From Streptomyces sp. Ru73 (GTDB taxonomy: Bacteria > Actinomycetota > Actinomycetes > Streptomycetales > Streptomycetaceae), in NCBI RefSeq assembly GCF_002920575.1, contig NZ_PQSQ01000026.1:1-64000 (forward strand): DNA of 64,000 nt, given 5' to 3'. The notes below the pieces were generated by a model. That model saw only the letters and a list, made by a program, of their open reading frames with translations. It was not told where the DNA came from and made no database searches. Below are positions 17,901 through 23,320 of the stretch, one piece after another (within the stretch, counting starts at the first letter, position 1; each line of letters starts with the position of its first letter). The position numbers and the translations under genes are program-made.

Positions 17901-19103
17901 ATGCGTCTCTGGTACCGCTTGACGAAGCTGGATCTCCAAGGCGCGGACAAATTCCTGATTCATGCCCTTCTGAATCCAGGAACGACCGTCGTCGCCGGCG
18001 TGACCATCGGTGAAGAGCGTCTCCTGAAGTTCATTCGTGACGTTGCAGACGAGATTCTTTCTGCTCCGAAGACTCAACGTGGTGCTGCCGACATGGACAG
18101 ACGCACCACAACTGAGACGCACCTGACAAATAAAAGCAAAAACATCTCGTCCAACATGCCCGTGTACAGGCCTCGCCGGGGAACAAGCCTCGCCTCGGTA
18201 CTGAGTTTCGTCCGCGACAAAATCCCATACAAGCGCGGATCCAACGAAATCATCAGGCTGCCTGGAAACATTGACGTATGGCGTCGCCAGAGCCCGTGGA
18301 ACTCGATCCCGCAGCTCCCCAAAACCGCGAACAAATTCGTACACCAGATGATCAATGGGGTAAAACAGGGGAAGGCGCCTACCTATGAGGAACTGGCCGC
18401 CGCGTTCAAGGAAGACACCCGGGGCGGCAAGTGGCGCGCCAAGCGCCTGGCGAAGCAAGTGCAACGGGTCATGAAGGGTCAGGTTCCGCGCGGCGCAGAC
18501 AGAGAGTTCGTCGGATTCCTGGGTGTGCTCATGGTCGTGCAGGAGGGCCACCGGGACCCGGGGCGCTCCCCCTTGATCACTTCCGCCATGGCGATGCAGA
18601 CGATGGCGCGTACGGGCGATGTCGACCAGAGCCTCGGCCTCTTCCCTCCGGACGTCACCGGGTCTCAGCGTGGCATGTACCGACTCTCCGACTACATCGA
18701 CCGGGTACACACCGGGCAGGCTCGTCTGGGTCCGGATGGAGAGCCGGTCGGACCGGCGGGAGAAGCGGCGGAACTGCGGCAGCTGCAACGGCGGGCAAGA
18801 GGCCTGCAGGGGCGCATCGCTGATGAACGGCGTGATCCGCAGAGCCAGTTCGACCCGGCAGATCTGCCGGCGTACGGCCGCAACGCGAAGCAACTCGAGG
18901 ACGAGTCAAGGAAGCGCGCGGGACAGATGTCGATCGCGCAAACCGTCATGGATCAGGAGATACGCATCATCCAGGCTTGGGCGAGCGCACTCGACTTGAA
19001 GACAACGAGCGAAAACGAGGAAGAGAAGGTACAGGAACTTTTCCGAATAATACGGCAGAGGATGCACCACGCGTACGGCGTCCCGACCTCGGAGATACCA
19101 TAA
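11946..19103 (+). CDS. Giant DUF4157 (eCIS-core) protein with coiled coil, amphipathic helices and C-terminal putative toxin domain
   Basis: A 2385-residue protein. Residues ~38-118 are a DUF4157/eCIS-core domain ending in HELLHTVQ, with an HExxH-like HELLH at 110-114. DUF4157 marks eCIS cargo and eCIS-associated proteins. Residues ~290-1000 are disordered and Ala/Glu/Lys/Gly-rich, with a Gly run near 897-907. Residues ~1165-1308 are a highly charged coiled coil. Residues ~1309-1655 are almost continuous amphipathic/hydrophobic helix (FDWIKEKVLEIKNAIVRII and similar). Residues ~1657-1950 are Lys/Pro/Asp repeats (KPKDD-type). The final ~430 residues form an ordered domain in visibly lower-GC DNA that I cannot assign. 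A small gene follows 4 bp later. The layout suggests a loaded effector or tape-measure/effector fusion, in line with polymorphic toxins. The enzyme activity is unknown. The HELLH could be a protease motif or only structural. Confidence 0.88.
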   Translation: MSTSQSSSASQDRSAAEKRRKRRERSAKSRTPEPKDIVSGAGQPLDLSVRRELEEQLGHDFSQVRLHTDRDSARLADLMGADAFAVGQDIFFREGTYRPGTADGRRLLAHELLHTVQNPHGLGALRAGRDLGAVSLPQEAIEREAESAAQSSVLGALQDSVRPEEPATAEIEEGRATPGWLRYATVDADRKRFEQLDPATLVDRLANGIVRSLRGDPEDLSKRTRTQLARLPDELLDGVLGRLEHRLLGPEQDRVLDLVEEIDAQGDHGADTAEWAAQDAPAVEPDMADDLRIERESEQRSAQEEKAREEKPAPAPGPEKDRAEAPPAPGSTPRNGGTQQSGTTPQGGGAPHAGQQSGAAAGKDGGSASAGKEPSGPAGSPAAGAEKESSSGTAGEGGKEAGRQQAEDAREGEKAGEEKKSADEKGADGKKAGGDKKSADDKKGAAGKEAAAQRDTAAASKEESAAKNRPGAAEQHAAGQSAKQEDKGGRNRFEGSPHAAGRDTELPGRTSRLDGVRNQDLDGPEETADDDPFGSGSVSEVEVGGAEKSAWDTKLQPEDFLPEQDLDVSGVPTAETLDPAAPPAQAVPAFPAPPVTKADRVQAERDAEDAEDEAAEAEPEETEAAEPLESTPSVETEGGPDDAFAGDPDVERLADSRPGAGAPSKDPKAGDDPKAGPVAAQKAVQESPGSTEGGGEAKEPAAKEEKGARAGGDKAADGAAGGGQEKESQKAAGGKAAAPETAGKGEEPKKDEQKSDGQKKAEPATADKGDGAADKGGEQGRDSTSPSPARDTHVSGGSNADTPGGASSQASSGTESDTPPAQREQGGQNASPEGTHAQGAKEPAAEAPAKASAPAPKEAPQPSPAKKEEPGAKEEPGAKSAAPEAAPAPKASRAGGGGGGGGGGRGAAPAKGKKKDSGPAPNLSQVSPEAGLSSAARLKPHKALEAMGGVGGSVDRTVGDEHKQLAAAPPNMQRPAGAPQTLEGKPKADAPAQYSQDPARKSDAPKDEKAEVTGEKKPEGQIEAEKAEEPGGWDTFKMALGFGVGWVAEKLGFKVDKEELAAKFAGLPTKDEALKQAQAGNAPGVNMQGAADQKAGEQDQAVDTKGQETVTTGRDDAGRPMGENQVYPNAPKEQLKGKVPGREGGKDGVRTGRAPTGAVPAEAASTVAEHDRKPQFQQAFSKGQKDMSDGRQAKDKGFRESQQKHKQQVAGEVAKNTAEQAGEREKARSEVTSQRADWRKEQDQELKKLGTKKSEKRDKVRKDVEDREKKTDDDTKKEKEDSDKKIKDRGDKAETDAKQKTDTAAKDSGNWLTKAFDWIKEKVLEIKNAIVRIIREARDAVVNFIKNFKENVERWINEARKWIVDTVKNLINDLIEFAKNMVKAIIELANRIRKFITDLIAAAIALVTKLAALLKKIITDLLDRIAKILSDLLNILKKALMDVIKAVIDAIKTVLEYASKLLGALGEFMMIAIDFMDDPGGWLSGAKNSAVDGAKNHLFREVKNAVKEWFQSKIEEIIGIPKAIIDKLIKGGFTLEKIVKETWDAIVPQLPFIIGEIVITKVIAKLIPGAGWVMAVIDAIRTAIGALSEILRAMGAVLEWLKAVRQGGAGLLFAKAVAAGIVALLELAYEALLSGIGKYVAKVGRRLKSVAAKLGKGDRGGRGGPSKAGAGDDKGAKREQPSSDRDAPRPASALPKPGKNTGPDTRPNAKPHPKSDPNKPTAKTPDKDKPTAPAKPKDTEPARPRTDRDTPGKPKADRDTPARPKDDRDAPSRPKDQDAPGKPKDTDKPSRPKNDKDDTRPTPSPKPKPEPEPRPKPKPDPDAKPKPKDKTPDKPKDDKDGPDPTKPRDDKDAPGKPKDDAPAKPKGDGKDKPAKPKDKDGDHRKPKNDKDGDGKPRPKPDRDNHRKPRPKDNRKGPDRTKPKDDKSGPGRPKTKQEKDRRKKNEDSKDSKDERLAKIVARIKPKLTSLLRHGVRGAPLRASLASMRLWYRLTKLDLQGADKFLIHALLNPGTTVVAGVTIGEERLLKFIRDVADEILSAPKTQRGAADMDRRTTTETHLTNKSKNISSNMPVYRPRRGTSLASVLSFVRDKIPYKRGSNEIIRLPGNIDVWRRQSPWNSIPQLPKTANKFVHQMINGVKQGKAPTYEELAAAFKEDTRGGKWRAKRLAKQVQRVMKGQVPRGADREFVGFLGVLMVVQEGHRDPGRSPLITSAMAMQTMARTGDVDQSLGLFPPDVTGSQRGMYRLSDYIDRVHTGQARLGPDGEPVGPAGEAAELRQLQRRARGLQGRIADERRDPQSQFDPADLPAYGRNAKQLEDESRKRAGQMSIAQTVMDQEIRIIQAWASALDLKTTSENEEEKVQELFRIIRQRMHHAYGVPTSEIP

Positions 19104-19107
19104 ACAC

Positions 19108-19707
19108 ATGACCGATATCTTCTCTTCCCGCACATATCTACTGTCACCTCGTAGCAATGAAGAGGAAGTAGCGACGGTGGCCGAAAAATTGGGATGGCCT
19201 CTTATCGGACGACTCCCAGAGGATGTCTCCGCATTGGCCCCTCGGGAGACCTTCTGGGGGAAGAGCCAGGATCTTGTTCTTCATTACCAGGAGGACGTGA
19301 TCTCCAAGAGTCCGTGCGCCTTCCTGACTGGAGCGAACAAGAAGCAGGTAGAAACAGCCGCTCGACTGCTGGAGGCACAGCTCAAACCTGCAACACTTGA
19401 AGAGCTTCTCAAGGCCGCAGAAGCAACGAAGAATCTCCCTGATGATTACGCATTGGCCGTCCTCCGGCTGGGCCTGGGGGCGCCCGAGCATTTCGATGAG
19501 AGGTTCTCGGCCAGTATCGCGCGCGCAGTAGCGCACGAAGATGAAGAGGTACGTAAATCTGCGGCGTGGGCGACCTCTTACACGGCTTGGCCGCAGTTCG
19601 TTCCATTGCTGACGGAGATGGCTGAGCAGGATCCGTCCGAAAACGTGCGACGAGTGGCACAAAAGATCTTGAATGCATACACGGGGGAAGGGACTCCTGA
19701 AGAATGA
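19108..19707 (+). CDS. Putative immunity protein, HEAT-repeat-like
   Basis: A 199-residue acidic protein from ATG 19108, four bases after the giant gene; its last bases overlap the next start (ATGA at 19704). The C-terminal ~75 residues (ARAVAHEDEEVRKSAAWATS, then LTEMAEQDPSENVRRVAQKI) show two helical pairs of the HEAT/armadillo kind, a fold used by several immunity proteins. The DNA is clearly lower in GC than the structural genes and matches the composition of the preceding C-terminal domain. It has no counterpart among CIS structural proteins. Position, size, acidity and composition point to an antitoxin for the upstream C-terminal domain. No immunity family is recognised. Confidence 0.75.
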   Translation: MTDIFSSRTYLLSPRSNEEEVATVAEKLGWPLIGRLPEDVSALAPRETFWGKSQDLVLHYQEDVISKSPCAFLTGANKKQVETAARLLEAQLKPATLEELLKAAEATKNLPDDYALAVLRLGLGAPEHFDERFSASIARAVAHEDEEVRKSAAWATSYTAWPQFVPLLTEMAEQDPSENVRRVAQKILNAYTGEGTPEE

Positions 19708-20369
19708 CCACCTACGCCGACATACCCAAGCCCATCCGTTCCGGAATAGTCATCGTTGACCCCGAGCGCGGGACGCCGCAGAGGATCATTGTTCTTCAGT
19801 TCAATCCGGACACCTTGGAGCGTTCGGTCTCGCCGCAAGCCGCCGGTGGGGAAGGTGGTGGCGGTGGTGGGGACAGTGGTGGGGATCGGAATGAGGCTTT
19901 GCGGCTGAAGGGGCCGGCGCAGGAGACGTGGAAGTTCACTGCGGAGATTGATGCCACGGACCAGTTGGACGTGGCGGCGCCTGATGGGATTCATCCTCAG
20001 CTGGCCGTGCTGGAGATGCTCGTGCAGCCGACTACTGCGCAGTTGCGGGCTGCCAGCAAGCTCAGCAAGAAGGGGACCATTGAGATCAGCCCTATTGAGA
20101 TGCCCCTCACCCTCTTCACCTGGGGGAGCAAGCGGGTGATGCCGGTTCGGCTGACGGAGTTGTCGGTCAATGAGTCGGCGTTTGATGTGAACCTGAATCC
20201 CATCAGGGCTTCGCTCAGTATCGGGATGAAGATTCTTACGGTGAGTGATCTGCCGGCCGGGCATCGGGGGGCCGAGCTTTATCTGGCTCACCTTGCGCAG
20301 AAGGAGCAGTTGGCGCGTAGGGCGCGGGCCGGGAGCCTGGCGCAGTTGGGGCTCGGGGGAGGGATCTGA
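19704..20369 (+). CDS. CIS tube-initiator/baseplate protein (Pvc7-like, CIS_tube domain)
   Basis: A 221-residue protein overlapping the previous stop by 4 bp. The start (IVIVDPERGTPQRIIVLQFN, then PDTLERSV) and the middle (LFTWGSKRVMPVRLTELSVN, then ESAFDVNLNPIRASLSIGM) match the CIS_tube family that links the first tube ring to the hub; LysM is in the next gene. A Gly/Asp-rich insertion (GGEGGGGGGDSGGD) near residues 48-61 is an unusual loop. Codon use is less C-ending than in the early operon (many GGG, GAT, CAT, ATT codons), a style continuing into the hub gene. Confidence 0.88.
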   Translation: MTTYADIPKPIRSGIVIVDPERGTPQRIIVLQFNPDTLERSVSPQAAGGEGGGGGGDSGGDRNEALRLKGPAQETWKFTAEIDATDQLDVAAPDGIHPQLAVLEMLVQPTTAQLRAASKLSKKGTIEISPIEMPLTLFTWGSKRVMPVRLTELSVNESAFDVNLNPIRASLSIGMKILTVSDLPAGHRGAELYLAHLAQKEQLARRARAGSLAQLGLGGGI

Positions 20370-20371
20370 GC

Positions 20372-20755
20372 GTGATCGAGCCGTATGAGAGCGCGTTGGA
20401 CGATGTGCCGGGGGCGCATCCGTATCCGCGGAGCAGTCGGTATCACGATGTGGAGATCGGCATTCACCGCGATGCTGACGGGCGTGAGGTGAAGTATGCC
20501 AAGCGGAGGCTGCTGCCTCCGCTGGAGCAGAGCGAGGACGAGACCGTGCCGCACGTCGTCAGTGACGGGGAGCGGGCCGATCAGCTCGGGCAGCGGTATT
20601 TCGGGGAGCCGGGGCAGTGGTGGCGGATTGCCGATGCCAATCCGGTGCTCGATCCGGCGGAGTTGACCGATGAGCCGGGTGAGGTCATAGACGTGCCGTT
20701 GCCCGGTGGGTTCCCCGGTGGCATGGGTGGGCCGGGGGTGCGGAATGGCCGATGA
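20372..20755 (+). CDS. CIS baseplate LysM-like protein (gp53/gpX-like)
   Basis: A 127-residue protein starting 2 bp after the previous stop (GTG start) and overlapping the hub gene by 11 bp. The core is a LysM-like module: VVSDGERADQLGQRYFGEPG, then QWWRIADANPVLDPAEL, then VIDVPLP. This module is used by phage gpX/gp53-type baseplate wedge proteins to join tube and wedge. The N-terminal ~50 residues (SRYHDVEIGIHRDADGREVK) give a short beta region found in CIS relatives. It is a structural part, not a cell-wall enzyme. Confidence 0.82.
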   Translation: MIEPYESALDDVPGAHPYPRSSRYHDVEIGIHRDADGREVKYAKRRLLPPLEQSEDETVPHVVSDGERADQLGQRYFGEPGQWWRIADANPVLDPAELTDEPGEVIDVPLPGGFPGGMGGPGVRNGR

Positions 20756-21887
20756 CCTGCCGGTGGGGGGCGGTCCCGTCCACGCTTCGCTGTACATGGG
20801 GCCGAAGTTGGCGCGGCTGGTGCCGCAGGAGGTGACCGAGGCGCTGCTGTCGGCGCAGATCACCAGTACGGCGGGTGAGCGGAGCGGATTCCAGCTCGCG
20901 TTCGATCTCACGAAGAAGGGCGCGATCATACAAAGGCTTCTTCCCGAGGGGTTTTTTGATCCGAAGACGCGGGTGATTCTCACCGTCGCAGTCAAGGGAA
21001 CGCCGGTGGTGCTGCTGGACGGGTTGATCGTGCGGCAGGAGGTGGGGGCCAGTAATCAGCCCGGGCAGACCACGCTCACGGTGACCGGGGAGGACCTGAC
21101 GCTGCTCATGGACCTGGAGGAGCGGACGGACCGGTACCCGAACCTCGCGCCCTCGCAGCGGGTGGAGCGGATTCTGGGGAAGTACGCGGATTACGGGATC
21201 GATGCCCGGATCATTCGGGAACAGGTGCCGCAGCCGCCGCGGGAGCAGGCCCGGGTGGATTACCAGACGGGGACCGACCTGCAGTACGTGACGGAGCTGG
21301 CGCGGGCCAATGGCTACACCTTTTATCTGGACCCGGGGCCGGTTCCCGGGCGGTCGACCGCCTTTTGGGGGCCGGAGCAGCGGCTCGGGCAGCGGCAGCA
21401 TGCGCTGAACGTGAATATGGATGTGCATTCGACGGTTGATCAATTGACGTTCGCGTACGACGGGACGGCGCGGGAGGAGCCGCAGGCGCGGGTGCAGGAC
21501 CCGGTGACGCGGCAGGCGCCGCTGCTCGCCCAGCCGGACATCAGTCCGCTGCGGCCGCCGCTCGGGCGGCGGGCCTCGCCGGCGCTGAAGCGGAAGACGC
21601 TGACCGGTACGGCGAAGAAGGACGAGGCGCTGGCGAAGGCCGAGGCGCTGGGGCGGGCCGCCACCAGTGCCGACGCCATCAGCGGGTCGGGGCAGCTGGA
21701 CGTCAACCGGCACGGGTACGTCCTGCGGCCGCGGGAGTTGGTGGGGGTGCGGGGCGCGGGCGTCACGTACGACGGCGACTACTACGTCAAGAGCGTCACG
21801 CACAATCTCCGGCCCGGTTCCTACCAGCAGAACTTCACCCTGTCGCGGGAGGGACTGATCGCGCGCAGCGACCGCGTCCGGCCCTGA
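20745..21887 (+). CDS. CIS hub protein (gp27/VgrG N-terminal-like)
   Basis: A 380-residue protein from ATG 20745 (MADDLPVGGGPVHASLYMG). Features of the gp27-like hub (phage late control gene D family) are DGLIVRQEV-type strands, LTVTGEDLTLLMDLEER, YGIDARIIREQVPQPPREQA and YQTGTDLQYVTELARANGYT followed by FYLDPGP. It forms the trimeric adaptor between the hexameric tube and the spike; gp5-like and PAAR genes follow. An in-frame start at 20706 lies within the previous gene and is less likely. The first two thirds use lower-GC codons, and the end returns to C-ending style. Confidence 0.88.
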   Translation: MADDLPVGGGPVHASLYMGPKLARLVPQEVTEALLSAQITSTAGERSGFQLAFDLTKKGAIIQRLLPEGFFDPKTRVILTVAVKGTPVVLLDGLIVRQEVGASNQPGQTTLTVTGEDLTLLMDLEERTDRYPNLAPSQRVERILGKYADYGIDARIIREQVPQPPREQARVDYQTGTDLQYVTELARANGYTFYLDPGPVPGRSTAFWGPEQRLGQRQHALNVNMDVHSTVDQLTFAYDGTAREEPQARVQDPVTRQAPLLAQPDISPLRPPLGRRASPALKRKTLTGTAKKDEALAKAEALGRAATSADAISGSGQLDVNRHGYVLRPRELVGVRGAGVTYDGDYYVKSVTHNLRPGSYQQNFTLSREGLIARSDRVRP

Positions 21888-22041
21888 GCCCCGCGTGAAG
21901 AGGCCGCCCGGCCACGCCGCCAGGACCACATCCCGGAGGCCCCGGCCTCGCCGCAACGGCCGAGCCTCCGCCGCCCGGCCACCGCAGACCCGCCCCGCCC
22001 CCGTACCCACCGCAGCCAGCACACGACCAGGAGCACCCCGT

Positions 22042-22569
22042 ATGGCGCCAGCATCCAACAACCGTTTCCTCGGCAAGTTCCGGGGCCGGGTGGCGAGCAA
22101 TAACGACCCCTTGCGGATGGGCCGGATCACGGCCCATGTGCCGGACGTGCTCGGCGACGAGCCGTCGACCTGGGCCATGCCCTGCTTCCCCTTCACGGGA
22201 GCGCAGGCCGGCCAGTACGTCATCCCGAGCGAGGGCGCGGGCGTGTGGATCGAGTTCGAGCAGGGGGACCCCAGCTTCCCCGTGTGGACGGGGTGTTGGT
22301 ACGGGTCGGAGGCCGAGATGCCGGTCGACGCGCAGGCCGGGGCGCGGGCCGGGGCCGAGCCCGTGGTCATCGAGACGCAGGGGCATCACAAGATCGTGCT
22401 GTCCGACGTGCCGGAGGAAGGGATCCTGCTCCAGGCGCCGACCGGTGCGTACGTACGGATCAATGCCGCGGGAGTGCAGATCAACAACGCGGCCGGTGCC
22501 TCGATCTCCCTGGTCGGGGACCAGGTCGACATCAATGAGGGCCGGCTGACCGTGCCCAGGAAGCGCTAG
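22042..22569 (+). CDS. CIS spike protein (gp5/baseplate V OB-fold and beta-helix)
   Basis: A 175-residue protein from ATG 22042 with AGGAG at 22028-22032. RFLGKFRGRVASNNDPLRMG, RITAHVPDVLG and AGQYVIPSEGAGVWIEFEQG form the OB-fold of gp5/GpV spikes. The C-terminal ETQGHHKIVLSDVPEEGILL, VRINAAGVQIN and GASISLVGDQVDINEG form short beta-helix repeats. It makes the central needle below the hub. The frame is open back to 21895, but that 49-residue extension is Arg/Pro-rich without a better ribosome site. No lysozyme domain is inserted, unlike T4 gp5; the operon has a separate amidase. Confidence 0.9.
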   Translation: MAPASNNRFLGKFRGRVASNNDPLRMGRITAHVPDVLGDEPSTWAMPCFPFTGAQAGQYVIPSEGAGVWIEFEQGDPSFPVWTGCWYGSEAEMPVDAQAGARAGAEPVVIETQGHHKIVLSDVPEEGILLQAPTGAYVRINAAGVQINNAAGASISLVGDQVDINEGRLTVPRKR

Positions 22570-22592
22570 CGGAGACGGGGGAGCGAGACAAC

Positions 22593-22937
22593 GTGAGGAC
22601 CGGGAATCTCATGCACGGCGGCGTGGCGATCAGCTGCCCGCACGGCGGCCGCGTGGTGTCCACGGCGGCCGCCGGTACGGGCGTACGCATCGACGGCATG
22701 CCCGCCGTCACCGCCGCCGACCTCTTCACGGTCAGCGGCTGCCCGCACTCCGTCGGCGGCCACCGGCAGCCGTGCACCACGGTGCGCTGGACGCCGTCCG
22801 GCGGCGGTGACGAGGTACGGATCGACGGGGTGCCGGTGCTGCTGGACACCTCGGCGGCGATGTGTTTCAGCGCCGGGCTGGTGCCGCAGGGCCCGCCGGT
22901 CGTGGCGCCCGGCCGGCAGGGGGTGGCCAGCCGATGA
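22593..22937 (+). CDS. PAAR-like spike tip protein
   Basis: A 114-residue protein from GTG 22593, with a GGGGGAG ribosome site. MHGGVAISCPHGGRV, GTGVRIDGMPAVTAAD and GCPHSVGGHRQPCTT are PAAR-like, with Cys/His pairs that could bind the metal at the cone apex, followed by VRIDGVPVLLDTSAAMCFS. It sharpens the spike, and in T6SS/CIS PAAR proteins can carry effectors. Here it has no C-terminal extension, so it is a bare tip. It overlaps gp25 by 4 bp. Confidence 0.85.
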   Translation: MRTGNLMHGGVAISCPHGGRVVSTAAAGTGVRIDGMPAVTAADLFTVSGCPHSVGGHRQPCTTVRWTPSGGGDEVRIDGVPVLLDTSAAMCFSAGLVPQGPPVVAPGRQGVASR

Positions 22938-23320
22938 GGGCTGCGAAGAAGGTACGGAGCGAGATCGCCTTCCCGTTCCGGGTGGACCGGCGGGGGCGGA
23001 CGGCGCACGCGGATCATGACGCGCATGTGCGGGACCTGATCGAGCAGTTGCTGTTCACCAGTCCCGGTGAGCGGGTCATGCGGCCGGACTTCGGGTGCGG
23101 GCTGCTGGACCTGGTCTTCACCCCGAACAGCCCGGAGCTGGCGTCGGCGGTGGAGCTGTCGGTGCAGGCGTCGCTGCAGCGCTGGCTGGGCGACCTGATC
23201 GACGTCGAGGCGCTGGACGTGGTGAACGAGGAGAACGTCGTACGGGTCGAGCTGCGCTACGTGGTGCGCGCCACCGGGAGCCGGCGCGACGAGGTGTTCG
23301 AGGGGCGGGGCGAGATATGA
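22934..23320 (+). CDS. CIS baseplate wedge protein, gp25-like
   Basis: A 128-residue protein starting MRAAKKVRSEIAFPFRVDRR, overlapping the PAAR gene and the next gene by 4 bp each. HVRDLIEQLLFTSPGERVMR, then PDFGCGLLDLVFTP, is the gp25/lysozyme-like fold signature; the family has lost lysozyme activity and triggers sheath polymerisation and contraction in the wedge. Length and order (PAAR, gp25, gp6) are as in other CIS. Confidence 0.92.
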   Translation: MRAAKKVRSEIAFPFRVDRRGRTAHADHDAHVRDLIEQLLFTSPGERVMRPDFGCGLLDLVFTPNSPELASAVELSVQASLQRWLGDLIDVEALDVVNEENVVRVELRYVVRATGSRRDEVFEGRGEI

